A stretch of 64,000 nucleotides of DNA from Rhodococcus triatomae (GCF_014217785.1 NZ_CP048814.1:3534001-3598000), one strand, 5' to 3'. Numbered from the stretch's first letter, positions 46,687 to 57,126 are shown. Translations and numbers: made by a program. The notes: generated by a model not told the origin, from the sequence alone.

Positions 46687-46716
46687 GGTGTGTTCCGCTG
46701 AGAGCGGGAGCACACC
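46687..46716 (+). promoter_or_regulatory. Hairpin in the sigD leader
   Basis: A 12-pair stem (46687-46698 with 46704-46716, one bulged G and one G-U) around a TGAGA loop, 42 bases before sigD. It could be a weak terminator after the upstream gene or a leader element. No riboswitch class fits. Confidence 0.45.
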
Positions 46717-46758
46717 CTGTCGGGGGGTGCCCACGTAACGCCAGGATATTCACTGCCG

Positions 46759-47337
46759 ATGACTGACACGAGCGAGGAGTTGGATTCTGCTGTTGCTGCA
46801 GCTGTACGTGGTGACCGGGCCTCCCTAGCTCTGGTCCTGGAGAACGTCCGACCGCTCGTGGTCCGCTATTGCCGCGCGCGGGTGGGCGCCGCGGAGAGGG
46901 GACAGCTCTCGGCGGACGACGTGGCGCAGGAAGTGTGCCTCGCCGTGATGACGGCCCTGCCTCGATACCGAGATCAGGGCCGGCCTTTCATGGCTTTCGT
47001 CTACGGGATCGCCGCACACAAGGTGGCTGACGCTCATCGGAGCTCCGCACGTAACAAATCGGAGCCGGTGGCCGAAGTACCAGATGTCGTGGCAGTCGAC
47101 AGTGGCCCCGAGCAGCGGGCGTTGGATGCGGAGTCCAGCAGGGAGATGAACTCCTTGCTTCGGACGCTTCCCGAGAAGCATCGGGAAATTCTCATCCTGC
47201 GGCTGGTGGTCGGGTTGTCGGCCGAGGAGACTGCCTCCGCCGTGGGAAGCACTGCGGGAGCTGTTCGCGTGGCTCAACATCGAGCCATCGCGAAACTGAA
47301 GAAGGAAGTTATGAGAGCGGGTGAGAAGGATGGCTAG
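46759..47337 (+). CDS. sigD: RNA polymerase sigma factor SigD (ECF-like)
   Basis: 192 residues. Region 2 is at about 25-95 (LSADDVAQEVCLAVMTALPR, then FMAFVYGIAAHKVADAHR) and region 4 at about 130-185 (LPEKHREILILRLVVGLSAE then ETASAVGST). SigD in mycobacteria governs ribosomal and lipid genes on entry to stationary phase and is held by RsdA. The ribosome-binding site is weak (CCAGGA 13 bases upstream), so low or leaderless translation is possible. The stop overlaps rsdA by 8 bases. Confidence 0.93.
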   Translation: MTDTSEELDSAVAAAVRGDRASLALVLENVRPLVVRYCRARVGAAERGQLSADDVAQEVCLAVMTALPRYRDQGRPFMAFVYGIAAHKVADAHRSSARNKSEPVAEVPDVVAVDSGPEQRALDAESSREMNSLLRTLPEKHREILILRLVVGLSAEETASAVGSTAGAVRVAQHRAIAKLKKEVMRAGEKDG

Positions 47338-48211
47338 GGACCGAGATCCCGATGCCGACTTCACCGGAGACAACGAGCCGGTCGACGTCGGTGCCGTCAG
47401 GCGTGACGATGCGCTGATCGACTCGATCGCTGCGGGTGGGGTCGTTCCCACCGACACGCACGAGCAGTACGAACTCGCCCTGCTCCTCACCGACTGGCGT
47501 AATTCGATCGTGTCCGAGCCGTTGCCGGCCGGGCCTTCGCTCGACGAGGCGCTCGCCGCCGTCGAACGCTCACGGCCGTCGGCCCGGCTACGCCTGCTCC
47601 GTCCGATCGCGGGTGCCGCCGCCGCCGTGGCCGTGGCGCTGGGCGGTGCCACCATCCTCTCGTACGACGCCGAGCCCGGTGATCCGCTGTGGGCCGTCAA
47701 GTCGGTGGTCTTCAGCAGCCAGGCGGACTCCACGATGGCCAAGATGGACGCCCGGTCGCAGCTCGAACAGGCCGAACGCCTCATCGCCGAGGGCAACGGT
47801 GCAGCGGCGCGTTCGATGCTCGCCACCGCTGCCGAGCGTGCCACCGGAGTGCGCGATTCGGGCCAACGCGACGAGCTCGAGGACTGGCGCGGCCGGCTGG
47901 CCGCCGAACTCGAGACGACCGATCCGGAGCCGAGCACGACTGCGCCCGGAACGACGCCCGACGATCCGGCGACACCGGACCAGGGCGGCGCGCCGCCGGA
48001 GGTGGCACCGGACGTCGAGGGCGACCCCGGCGCGGAACTGCCCGGTCCGGATTCGGGCACCGTCGATCCCACGACGACCACGACGCCGAACCCGGGCATC
48101 ATGCGAGCCCCTGTGGATCCGACGACGACCACGACCACGTCGCCGACATCGGCTCGTCCCTCCACGACGACGACCACCACCACGACAACCCCGCCGGGCG
48201 CACCCCGCTGA
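47330..48211 (+). CDS. rsdA: Anti-sigma-D factor RsdA
   Basis: 293 residues from ATG 47330, overlapping sigD by 8 bases. The N-terminal cytosolic segment binds the sigma factor (DDALIDSIAAGGVVPTDTHE; QYELALLLTDWRNSI). One membrane helix at about 88-108 (IAGAAAAVAVALGGATILSY), an extracellular helical region, and a Thr/Pro-rich tail with poly-Thr runs follow. Release by regulated proteolysis is known for the mycobacterial homologue. A perfect terminator follows. Confidence 0.9.
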   Translation: MARDRDPDADFTGDNEPVDVGAVRRDDALIDSIAAGGVVPTDTHEQYELALLLTDWRNSIVSEPLPAGPSLDEALAAVERSRPSARLRLLRPIAGAAAAVAVALGGATILSYDAEPGDPLWAVKSVVFSSQADSTMAKMDARSQLEQAERLIAEGNGAAARSMLATAAERATGVRDSGQRDELEDWRGRLAAELETTDPEPSTTAPGTTPDDPATPDQGGAPPEVAPDVEGDPGAELPGPDSGTVDPTTTTTPNPGIMRAPVDPTTTTTTSPTSARPSTTTTTTTTTPPGAPR

Positions 48212-48233
48212 CAGCGGACTCACCCCGGACGAA

Positions 48234-48275
48234 CGAGAAGGTCCCCGCAGCCTCGAGGCTGCGGGGACCTTCTCG
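48234..48275. terminator. Terminator after rsdA: perfect 42-base palindrome
   Basis: 48234-48254 and 48255-48275 are exact reverse complements (21 bases each, no spacer; in RNA the central CTCGAG would form the loop). It sits between convergent rsdA and the DUF5319 gene, so it probably acts in both directions. Confidence 0.88.
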
Positions 48276-48320
48276 TGGATTGTCGGTGGACCGGTCAGGC
48301 TGGATTGTCAGCTGACCCGG

Positions 48321-48725
48321 TCAGACGTCGAAGCCGTCCCCGTGGAGCGCGTCGTTCATCGACGCATCGGCGTAGCCGCGGCAGTAGTCCCAGGTGACGT
48401 AGGCCTCGGGGAGCGGATCGTAGGCGGGCTCGTGCGGCCGGACCGTGCCGTCCGCGAGTAGCTGCAGCAGGTTGGCGCGCAACATGTCCCAGTCGTGGTA
48501 GTGGTCCTGCTGGCAGTCCTCGCAGCAGACCACGAGGCCACGGATGCCTCGGTGCGCCAGCAGCGCCTCGTACACGGCGAGGTCGGCCAGATCCTCTTCC
48601 ACGGCCAGACGCTCGTGAGGATCCAGCGGCTCGCCGGGCTCGATCGCGTCGAGCGCGGCGGACGGGTCGGCGGGGTCGCCGGCGAAGGGATCCGGCGGTA
48701 GTCCGGGAGGCAGTTGATCGCGCAC
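48321..48725 (-). CDS. DUF5319-like conserved protein (Rv3412-like)
   Basis: 134 residues from GTG 48725. Acidic and Pro-rich at the N-terminus (LPPGLPPDPFAGDPADPSAA), then a conserved cluster VVCCEDCQQDHYHDWDMLRA with Cys and His spaced like a metal site (C-C-x2-C-x3-H-x-H), and a C-terminal YVTWDYCRGYADASMNDALH. Mycobacteriales conserve it next to sigD-rsdA and guaB2. Function unknown; the Cys/His cluster suggests metal binding (inference). Confidence 0.82.
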   Translation of the reverse strand: MRDQLPPGLPPDPFAGDPADPSAALDAIEPGEPLDPHERLAVEEDLADLAVYEALLAHRGIRGLVVCCEDCQQDHYHDWDMLRANLLQLLADGTVRPHEPAYDPLPEAYVTWDYCRGYADASMNDALHGDGFDV

Positions 48726-48823
48726 AGCACCACGGTACGCAGTCGGGGCCGATCTGCGCCACCGGTATGCGCGTCGGCCGTGGTGGGAGGCGCCTCCGCC
48801 AGGTTGCGACCTGCCGATATCAT

Positions 48824-50466
<1,643 letters not shown>

Positions 50467-50520
50467 TCGTTCCCCGGCACCCTCAGATCACCCGAGTAGT
50501 CACACGAGAAAGGGGCGCGC

Positions 50521-51660
50521 GTGCGCGACCTCGTTGAAATCGGCATGGGCCGCACGGCCCGACGCAGCTACGAGTTGGACGACATCGACATCGTCCCCTC
50601 GCGGCGGACCCGTTCCTCCAAGGAGGTGTCCACGTCCTGGCAGCTCGATGCCTACCGGTTCGACATCCCGGTCCTCGCGCATCCCACCGACGCGCTGGTC
50701 TCGCCGGCGTTCGCGATCGAGTTGGGCAAGCGCGGCGGTCTGGGTGTGATCAACGGTGAGGGGCTCTGGGGCCGGCACGCCGACGTCGAGGTCAAGCTCG
50801 CGCAGCTCGCCGAGCTGGCGGACGAGGACGTCGATGCCGACGCGCCCGTGCGTCTGCTGCAGGAGTTGCATGCCGCTCCGCTGCAGCCGGGGCTGTTGGC
50901 GGCCGCGGTCGCGCAGGTCCGCGACGCCGGGATCACCACCGCCGTGCGGGTGAGCCCGCAGAACGCGCGGGCGCTGACCCCGTTGCTGCTCGAGGCCGGT
51001 ATCGACCTGCTCGTCGTGCACGGGACGATCATCTCGGCCGAGCACGTCGCGCACGGTGACAGCGAGCCGCTGAACCTCAAGACGTTCATCTCCGAGCTCG
51101 ACGTGCCGGTGGTGGCCGGCGGCGTCATCGATCATCGGACCGCGCTGCATCTGATGCGCACCGGTGCGGCGGGCGTGATCGTCGGATACGGCTCGGCTCA
51201 GGGCGCGACGACCACCGGGGAAGTCCTCGGAATCGGTGTGCCGATGGCGACCGCCATCGCGGACGCGGCCGCAGCGCGGCGGGACTACCTGGACGAGACG
51301 GGTGGCCGGTACGTGCACGTCATCGCGGACGGGGACATCGCCTCCTCGGGCGATCTCGCCAAGGCGATCGCGTGCGGCGCGGACGCCGCCGTGCTCGGCG
51401 CGCCACTGGCTGTGGCGGCGGAGGCTCCGGGCGGGGGCTGGTACTGGCCGTCCGCTGCCGCGCACCCGTCGGTTCCGCGCGGAGCGCTGCTGCCGGTGTC
51501 GTTCGGCGAGCGTCCCTCGCTCGACGAGGTGCTCACCGGGCCGTCGACGGACCCGTTCGGGTCGCTCAACTTCGTCGGCGGCCTGCGCCGGTCGATGGCC
51601 AAGTCCGGGTACTCCGATCTCAAGGAGTTCCAGAAGGTGGGCCTGACCGTCCGCGGCTGA
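50521..51660 (+). CDS. guaB3: GuaB3-family IMP dehydrogenase/GMP reductase paralogue
   Basis: 379 residues from GTG 50521 (AGAAAGGGGC upstream). A TIM barrel without CBS domains. The region equivalent to the IMPDH catalytic loop reads VGYGSAQGATTTGEVLG, with no cysteine, so ordinary IMPDH chemistry through a Cys-bound XMP intermediate seems absent. The phosphate/NAD motif VIADGDIASSGDLAKAIACG is present. GuaB3 is conserved next to guaB2 in actinobacteria; its reaction here is uncertain. Confidence 0.9.
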   Translation: MRDLVEIGMGRTARRSYELDDIDIVPSRRTRSSKEVSTSWQLDAYRFDIPVLAHPTDALVSPAFAIELGKRGGLGVINGEGLWGRHADVEVKLAQLAELADEDVDADAPVRLLQELHAAPLQPGLLAAAVAQVRDAGITTAVRVSPQNARALTPLLLEAGIDLLVVHGTIISAEHVAHGDSEPLNLKTFISELDVPVVAGGVIDHRTALHLMRTGAAGVIVGYGSAQGATTTGEVLGIGVPMATAIADAAAARRDYLDETGGRYVHVIADGDIASSGDLAKAIACGADAAVLGAPLAVAAEAPGGGWYWPSAAAHPSVPRGALLPVSFGERPSLDEVLTGPSTDPFGSLNFVGGLRRSMAKSGYSDLKEFQKVGLTVRG

Positions 51661-51682
51661 CCTCCACTTTTCCCGCACTCTT

Positions 51683-51737
51683 CCGGCGCGACGTCACACC
51701 GGTTCGATCTCGACGAACCGATGTGACGTCGCGCCGG
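51683..51737 (+). terminator. Terminator after guaB3
   Basis: A 24-base stem (51683-51706 with 51714-51737, one C-A mismatch) and a 7-base loop, followed by TTCGGTTTG. It ends the guaB2-guaB3 transcript. Confidence 0.88.
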
Positions 51738-51771
51738 TTCGGTTTGATGCGACGGCGGGTTACAGTTAGGG

Positions 51772-51805
51772 GCACCCTGTGGTTGTGGTCACACGTACAG
51801 GGTGC
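51772..51805. promoter_or_regulatory. Inverted repeat overlapping the likely promoter of the ChoD-like gene
   Basis: GCACCCTGT (51772-51780) and ACAGGGTGC (51797-51805), perfect with a 16-base spacer. A plausible promoter lies across it: TTGTGG (51783-51788) and CATACT (51805-51810), 16 bases apart. The geometry suggests a repressor operator. Confidence 0.5.
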
Positions 51806-51845
51806 ATACTGGCGAGTAATAACGGTTCGCGGTGGAGGTCTCCAG

Positions 51846-53600
51846 ATGGGTAAGCAACGAGCAACGGACTACGACGTCCTGATCGTCGGATCGGGATTCG
51901 GTGGCAGTGTCACCGCATTGCGGCTCGTGGAGAAGGGATACAAGGTCGCCGTTCTCGAGGCCGGACGCCGGTTCGCCGACAAGGACTTCGCGAAGAACAG
52001 CTGGCACGTCAAGGACTTCCTGTGGGCGCCCGCACTCGGGTTCTTCGGAATCCAGCGTGTGCACCTGCTGCGGGACTGCCTGATCCTCGCCGGTGCCGGA
52101 GTCGGCGGCGGGTCGCTGAACTACGCGAACACCCTCTACAAGCCGCCGTCGTCGTTCTTCCAGGATCGTCAGTGGGCGGACATCACCGATTGGGACGGCG
52201 AACTGAGCCCGCACTACGAGCAGGCCCGCAAGATGCTCGGTGTCGTACAGAACCCGCACATGACTCCCGCCGACGAGATCATCAAGTCCGTCGCCGAGGA
52301 CATGGGCGCCGGTGACACTTTCATCCAGACCCCGGTCGGTGTCTTCTTCGGCGAGCCGGGAAAGACCGTCCCGGACCCGTACTTCGGCGGCGTCGGACCC
52401 GATCGCACCGGGTGCATCGAGTGTGGCGAGTGTATGACCGGCTGCCGTCACGGAGCGAAGAACACGCTGCTCAAGAACTACCTCGGCCTTGCCGAGAAGG
52501 CGGGCGCCCAGATCATCCCGATGACCACCGTCACCGGGCTGCGCGAGAAGGCGGACGGCACCTGGGACGTTCTCACCCGTCGCACCGGGCCGCTGAAGAA
52601 CCGCGGCCGCAAGACGTACACCGCGGGCCACGTCGTGCTCGCCGCGGGCACCTGGGGGACGCAGCACCTCATGTTCGAGCAGAAGGAGGCCGGTGCGCTG
52701 TCGCGGGTCTCGGACCAGCTCGGCGTGCTCACCCGCACGAACTCCGAGTCCATCCTCGGTGCGGCCAAGGTCAAGGCGGACCCGAACCTCGAGCTCACCA
52801 AGGGCGTCGCGATCACCTCCTCGTTCCACCCGACCTCGGACACCCACGTGGAGCCGGTTCGCTACGGCAAGGGATCCAACTCGATGGCCCTGCTCCAGAC
52901 GCTGATGACGGACGGCGGCGGCCGTCGTTGGGTCAAGCTGATCAAGGAGTTCTGGAGCCAGGCACGGACGGATCCGAAGGCACTGGTCGCGCTCACCCCG
53001 TACAAGTGGAGCGAGCGCACCATCATCGCGCTGGTGATGCAGAACCTGGACAACTCCATCACCACCTACACGAAGAAGGGCCTGTTCGGTCGGCCGAAGG
53101 TCACCAGCAAGCAGGGCCACGGTGAGCCGAACCCGAGCTGGATCCCGGCAGGCAACGAGGCCACCCGGCGCATCGCCCAGAAGATCGACGGCAAGTCCGG
53201 CGGCACCTGGGGCGAGATCTTCGACGTTCCGCTCACGGCCCACTTCCTCGGTGGGTGCACGATCGCCTCCGATCCGTCCCGCGGCGTCATCGATCCGTAT
53301 CACCGGGTGTGGGGTTACCCGACGTTGAGCATCGTCGACGGCTCGGCCGTGTCGGCCAACCTCGGTGTCAACCCGTCACTGACGATCTCGGCCCAGGCTG
53401 AGCGCGCCGCGTCCCTGTGGCCGAACAAGGGTGAGGAGGACCTGCGTCCGGCCCAGGGCGAGGGTTACCGGAAGCTGTCCCCGATCGCGCCCGTCAACCC
53501 CGTCGTGCCCGCGGGGGCTCCTGCCGCGCTCAGCCTGCCGATCGTCGAGGTCAATGCGGGTGGACGCCGGTCCCGCAAGAAGGCCACCGACGTCGCCTGA
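51846..53600 (+). CDS. GMC-type FAD oxidoreductase, ChoD-like
   Basis: 584 residues from ATG 51846 (GGAGG eight bases upstream). The FAD dinucleotide fold is at the N-terminus, YDVLIVGSGFGGSVTALRLV; the second FAD motif is DCLILAGAGVGGGSLNYANT; the C-terminal GMC motif is VDGSAVSANLGVNPSLTI. A cysteine cluster C-x2-C-x2-C-x3-C at about residues 189-199 (GCIECGECMTGCRHG) looks like a 4Fe-4S ligand set. The place between guaB3 and guaA matches M. tuberculosis choD, annotated as cholesterol oxidase, although that activity is disputed. The substrate is probably a sterol or related lipid. Confidence 0.9.
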   Translation: MGKQRATDYDVLIVGSGFGGSVTALRLVEKGYKVAVLEAGRRFADKDFAKNSWHVKDFLWAPALGFFGIQRVHLLRDCLILAGAGVGGGSLNYANTLYKPPSSFFQDRQWADITDWDGELSPHYEQARKMLGVVQNPHMTPADEIIKSVAEDMGAGDTFIQTPVGVFFGEPGKTVPDPYFGGVGPDRTGCIECGECMTGCRHGAKNTLLKNYLGLAEKAGAQIIPMTTVTGLREKADGTWDVLTRRTGPLKNRGRKTYTAGHVVLAAGTWGTQHLMFEQKEAGALSRVSDQLGVLTRTNSESILGAAKVKADPNLELTKGVAITSSFHPTSDTHVEPVRYGKGSNSMALLQTLMTDGGGRRWVKLIKEFWSQARTDPKALVALTPYKWSERTIIALVMQNLDNSITTYTKKGLFGRPKVTSKQGHGEPNPSWIPAGNEATRRIAQKIDGKSGGTWGEIFDVPLTAHFLGGCTIASDPSRGVIDPYHRVWGYPTLSIVDGSAVSANLGVNPSLTISAQAERAASLWPNKGEEDLRPAQGEGYRKLSPIAPVNPVVPAGAPAALSLPIVEVNAGGRRSRKKATDVA

Positions 53601-53607
53601 CGTCCCG

Positions 53608-53639
53608 CACGCCCCCGGCCCGGCCCGGTCGGGGGCGTG
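53608..53639 (+). terminator. Terminator before guaA
   Basis: CACGCCCCC (53608-53616) pairs with GGGGGCGTG (53631-53639) around a G/C-rich loop, 7 bases after the oxidoreductase stop. Confidence 0.7.
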
Positions 53640-53663
53640 GATCGGCCCCGTTAGACTGGGTCG

Positions 53664-55235
53664 GTGACGGAAATCGAACAGCAGGGCCCGGTTCTCGTGG
53701 TGGACTTCGGAGCTCAGTACGCACAGCTGATCGCCCGGCGGGTGCGCGAGGCGAAGGTCTACTCCGAGGTGGTCCCGCACACCGCGACGGTGGCCGAGAT
53801 CGCCGAACGCAAGCCGCGGGCAGTGGTCCTGTCCGGAGGTCCGTCGAGCGTGTACGCGGAGGGTGCCCCGTCACTCGACCCCGCATTGTTCGACCTGGGC
53901 GTGCCGGTGTTCGGAATCTGCTACGGATTCCAGGCGATGGCGGATGCTCTCGGCGGCACGGTCACCCACACCGGCACTCGGGAGTACGGACGTACCGACC
54001 TGCGGGTCGAGGGTGGCCTGTTGCACGAGGGCCTGCCGCGCACCCAGCCGGTGTGGATGAGCCACGGCGACGCGGTGACCGCCGCCCCGGAAGGCTTCGA
54101 GGTCACCGCGACCAGCGAGGGTGCCCCGGTCGCGGCGTTCGAGAACAGGGCCCGCCGCCTCGCGGGCGTCCAGTACCACCCCGAGGTGCTGCATTCACCG
54201 CACGGTCAGCAGGTGCTCAGCAGGTTCCTGCACGAGATCGCCGGGATCCCCTCGGAGTGGACGGCGGCGAACATCGCCGACGGGCTCATCGAGCAGGTCC
54301 GTGAACAGGTCGGCGACGGCAAGGCCATCTGCGGACTGTCCGGCGGTGTCGATTCCGCGGTTGCGGCGGCGCTGGTCCAGCGCGCGATCGGGGACCGGTT
54401 GACGTGTGTGTTCGTCGACCACGGACTGATGCGCGAGGGCGAGCGGGCACAGGTCGAGCAGGACTTCGTCGCCGCCACGGGCGCAGCTCTCGTGACGGTC
54501 GACGCCGCGGACACCTTCCTGTCCGCGCTCGCGGGCGTCTCCGATCCGGAGACCAAGCGCAAGATCATCGGCCGCGAGTTCATCCGCAGCTTCGAGGGTG
54601 CGGTCACCGACGTCCTCGGCGCTCGTGCCGCTCACGGCGAGACCGTCGACTTCCTCGTCCAGGGCACGCTCTACCCGGACGTCGTCGAGTCCGGTGGTGG
54701 CACGGGAACCGCGAACATCAAGAGCCACCACAATGTCGGTGGTCTGCCAGAGGACTTGCAGTTCACTCTGGTGGAGCCGCTCCGTCTGCTGTTCAAGGAC
54801 GAAGTGCGGGCGGTCGGCCGCGAGCTGGGGCTCCCGGAGGAGATCGTCGGCCGGCAGCCGTTCCCCGGACCCGGGCTCGGAATCCGGATCATCGGCGAGG
54901 TCACCCGTGAGCGCCTGAACATCCTGCGGCAGGCCGATTCCATCGCGCGAGAGGAATTGACCGCCGCCGGGCTGGACGGCCAGATCTGGCAGTGCCCCGT
55001 GGTGCTGCTCGCGGACGTCCGCAGTGTCGGCGTGCAGGGCGACGGCCGCACCTACGGCCATCCCGTCGTGCTCCGCCCGGTCTCGAGCGAGGACGCGATG
55101 ACGGCGGACTGGACCCGGTTGCCCTACGAGACGCTCGAGCGGATCTCCACCCGGATCACGAACGAGGTGCCCGACGTCAATCGCGTCGTTCTCGACGTGA
55201 CGAGCAAGCCGCCGGGCACCATCGAGTGGGAGTGA
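53664..55235 (+). CDS. guaA: GMP synthase (glutamine-hydrolyzing)
   Basis: Converts XMP to GMP using glutamine ammonia. 523 residues from GTG 53664. The class I glutaminase domain has nucleophile Cys86 ([11 protein letters not shown]) and the His-Glu pair in [10 protein letters not shown]. The ATP-pyrophosphatase P-loop [14 protein letters not shown] is at about residue 226. The C-terminal dimerisation domain ends KPPGTIEWE. It completes the IMP-to-GMP route with guaB2. Confidence 0.98.
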   Translation: MTEIEQQGPVLVVDFGAQYAQLIARRVREAKVYSEVVPHTATVAEIAERKPRAVVLSGGPSSVYAEGAPSLDPALFDLGVPVFGICYGFQAMADALGGTVTHTGTREYGRTDLRVEGGLLHEGLPRTQPVWMSHGDAVTAAPEGFEVTATSEGAPVAAFENRARRLAGVQYHPEVLHSPHGQQVLSRFLHEIAGIPSEWTAANIADGLIEQVREQVGDGKAICGLSGGVDSAVAAALVQRAIGDRLTCVFVDHGLMREGERAQVEQDFVAATGAALVTVDAADTFLSALAGVSDPETKRKIIGREFIRSFEGAVTDVLGARAAHGETVDFLVQGTLYPDVVESGGGTGTANIKSHHNVGGLPEDLQFTLVEPLRLLFKDEVRAVGRELGLPEEIVGRQPFPGPGLGIRIIGEVTRERLNILRQADSIAREELTAAGLDGQIWQCPVVLLADVRSVGVQGDGRTYGHPVVLRPVSSEDAMTADWTRLPYETLERISTRITNEVPDVNRVVLDVTSKPPGTIEWE

Positions 55236-55244
55236 CCTCCCGGG

Positions 55245-55511
55245 CTACTTCTTGCTCCGATGGTGCGGGGAGAAGACCAGCACCAGGCCGACGACGACGG
55301 CCACCAGGACGAACAGCCACCGGAACTCGACGTCGGCGAGCGGGCTGAGGTCGAAGGGGCCGGCCAGGGCCCAGCTGCTGATCACCAGTGCGGCGAGCCC
55401 GGCGAGCAGCAGCAGCGCCGAGGGGCGTCGCCTGCCGGTCTTCGGTGTCTCGTCGGAGCTGTCCGGCGACAGGCCGGGCGAGTCGAAGTCGTAGTTTCCG
55501 GAGTCAGCCAC
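55245..55511 (-). CDS. Small two-helix membrane protein downstream of pspC
   Basis: 88 residues: a polar acidic N-terminus (DFDSPGLSPDSSDETPKTG), two membrane helices (about 31-50, ALLLLAGLAALVISSWAL; about 63-82, WLFVLVAVVVGLVLVFS) and a basic tail. Its start overlaps the end of the PspC/LiaF-like gene by 8 bases, so it belongs to that operon. It is convergent with guaA (9-base gap). Function unknown. Confidence 0.75.
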   Translation of the reverse strand: MADSGNYDFDSPGLSPDSSDETPKTGRRRPSALLLLAGLAALVISSWALAGPFDLSPLADVEFRWLFVLVAVVVGLVLVFSPHHRSKK

Positions 55512-56943
55512 GACGCACCTCCACGGATCCGAAACGGGACTCGGCGTTGATGGTCAGGACCGGTCCGTCGGTACCGTCCGTGCCGCCGTCGACGGTGCCG
55601 TCGGTGAGGCATTCGGCGTTGCCGAATCGGGTCTCGCAGTGGTCCACGATGTTCATGGTGGGGGGAACGACGACGATCATCTCGCCGAATCTGCTACTGA
55701 CGTCCACGGTCGTGTCCTCGTCCAGGGTCGTGTTTCTCAGGTCGAGAGTCCCCGATCCGAAACGGATCGAGTACTCGGGGTCGAGCGCGGCCGCACTGGC
55801 CGGTGTCCAGACCTGCTCGCCCATGGTCCGCTGATCGAAGTCGATCGGCCCGACCAGCGAGGCGAGCACCACGAAGCCCGCGAGCGGGGCGGTGACGATC
55901 AGCAGCCCGTATCCGCGCCGGAGGAATCCGCCGAGGATCAGTCCGATGCCGATCACGGCCAGCGCGATGGCTCCGATCCTTCCCGGGGTGAGCCAGTCGG
56001 CGTCGGTTCCGGCCGCGATCCCTCCGGCGACGGCGGCGGCGATGATGGCCAGCCCGATCGTGACGGGGGTCAGGCGGGATCGCGGTCCCTTGGGGGCGAC
56101 GGGCAGCAGTGGTTCGGCTTTCGGTTCGGGAAGGTCCCAGGCGAAGGGCGCCACTCCGAGTGGGTCCCAGGACGGGGGTTGCGGTCCGGTGGCCGCGGGC
56201 GGCGTCGTGGCAGGACCGGCGGTGGATCGTGCCCCCGGCACCGGCTCGCGCGGCCCGGATGTCGATGTGGGCTCCTGCTGTTCCGGCGATGCCGAGGTCT
56301 CGCCCTTGCCGCCGGCCGGCCGTCCGGTCGGGTCCGCCGGCGGGACGTTCGGGCTCTTCGGTGGCTCGGGCGCGGGAGGTCGTTCGGGGACATAGTGGTC
56401 GGGCAGCCGGGTGTACGGGCCGTAGGTGGGGAACCCGGTGGTCGGGAACTGCCCGGTCGGGTAGGCGCCACCGGGGTAGCCGGCGGCCGATGGAGCCAGG
56501 GTGGCGGGTTGTGCGGGGGGTATCGGCTGGCGCTGGTACAGCAACCAGAGCCCGCCGAGCATGAGGGCCAGCCCGATCACTCCCGATCCGCCGAGCCCGA
56601 CGCCGGCCGGCCCGACGGTGCTCGCCGCGATGGCGAGTGCGACGAGCAGGACCACCGTCTTGGTCCCCGAGTCGGAGCTGTGGCCCCTGCCGACGAGTGC
56701 CTCGGCGGGGGAGGCGGTTTCCCCTTCCTTGGGCAGGACCAACCAGCCCGCGAGATACAGCAGGATGCCGGCGCCACCGAAGATGGTCGACACGACGAAG
56801 GCCACGCGGACCAGCACCGGGTCGACGCCGTACCGGTATCCGATGCCGGAGCACACACCGGCGACGTGGCCGCGGGAGGGGAGTCGCGCCGGGCGCGTCC
56901 GCCACAGATCCTGGATCTGATCTTGGAAGCTACGGTTGGTCAT
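55504..56943 (-). CDS. PspC-LiaF-like envelope-stress membrane protein
   Basis: 479 residues from ATG 56943. The N-terminal PspC domain (about 15-75: LPSRGHVAGVCSGIGYRYGV, then GILLYLAGWLVLP) is followed by further membrane helices, a Pro/Gly-rich cytosolic stretch (about 140-270), more helices, and a C-terminal beta-rich domain like that of LiaF/YvqF (SIRFGSGTLDLRNTTLDEDT; VSSRFGEMIVVVPP). It is divergent from a PspC-domain histidine kinase. By analogy with LiaFSR it probably restrains that kinase until envelope stress. Confidence 0.85.
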   Translation of the reverse strand: MTNRSFQDQIQDLWRTRPARLPSRGHVAGVCSGIGYRYGVDPVLVRVAFVVSTIFGGAGILLYLAGWLVLPKEGETASPAEALVGRGHSSDSGTKTVVLLVALAIAASTVGPAGVGLGGSGVIGLALMLGGLWLLYQRQPIPPAQPATLAPSAAGYPGGAYPTGQFPTTGFPTYGPYTRLPDHYVPERPPAPEPPKSPNVPPADPTGRPAGGKGETSASPEQQEPTSTSGPREPVPGARSTAGPATTPPAATGPQPPSWDPLGVAPFAWDLPEPKAEPLLPVAPKGPRSRLTPVTIGLAIIAAAVAGGIAAGTDADWLTPGRIGAIALAVIGIGLILGGFLRRGYGLLIVTAPLAGFVVLASLVGPIDFDQRTMGEQVWTPASAAALDPEYSIRFGSGTLDLRNTTLDEDTTVDVSSRFGEMIVVVPPTMNIVDHCETRFGNAECLTDGTVDGGTDGTDGPVLTINAESRFGSVEVRRG

Positions 56944-57042
56944 GGCACCAATGTTCCCGGTCGCGGGCACGTCGGCGCATCGGGAAGATCCCTGATCTTT
57001 CACCCCCTTCCTGATCACCTCCTTCCCGATCACCCCCCTCCT

Positions 57043-57126
57043 GTGGGTGAAGGCCACATTCGACCGGTCTGACGAGGCAAAGGGCACCTTCACCCACGGG
57101 GGTGGGGATCTCAGGGTGAAACCCTG
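57043..57126. promoter_or_regulatory. Repeat-rich control region of the PspC/LiaF-like system
   Basis: Inverted repeat GTGGGTGAAGG (57043-57053) and CCTTCACCCAC (57087-57097), plus CAGGG-TGAAA-CCCTG (57112-57126). The GGGTGAA core occurs three times in both orientations. A direct repeat, CCTTCCTGATCACC and CCTTCCCGATCACC, lies just to the left (57006-57035). The likely binding sites are for the neighbouring response regulator, shared by the divergent genes. Confidence 0.6.

Noticed and set aside
46687-46716. CTGAGA in the hairpin before sigD resembles the conserved motif of a TPP riboswitch.
   Set aside because: The partner elements of that riboswitch (GAACCTGAT and the closing P1 stem) are absent, and the downstream gene is a sigma factor with no thiamine link.
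46735-46760. GTAACG-N16-CGAT at the sigD start resembles a SigD-type promoter.
   Set aside because: The CGAT overlaps the sigD start codon, so it could not drive the gene from its annotated ATG, and no good downstream start exists.
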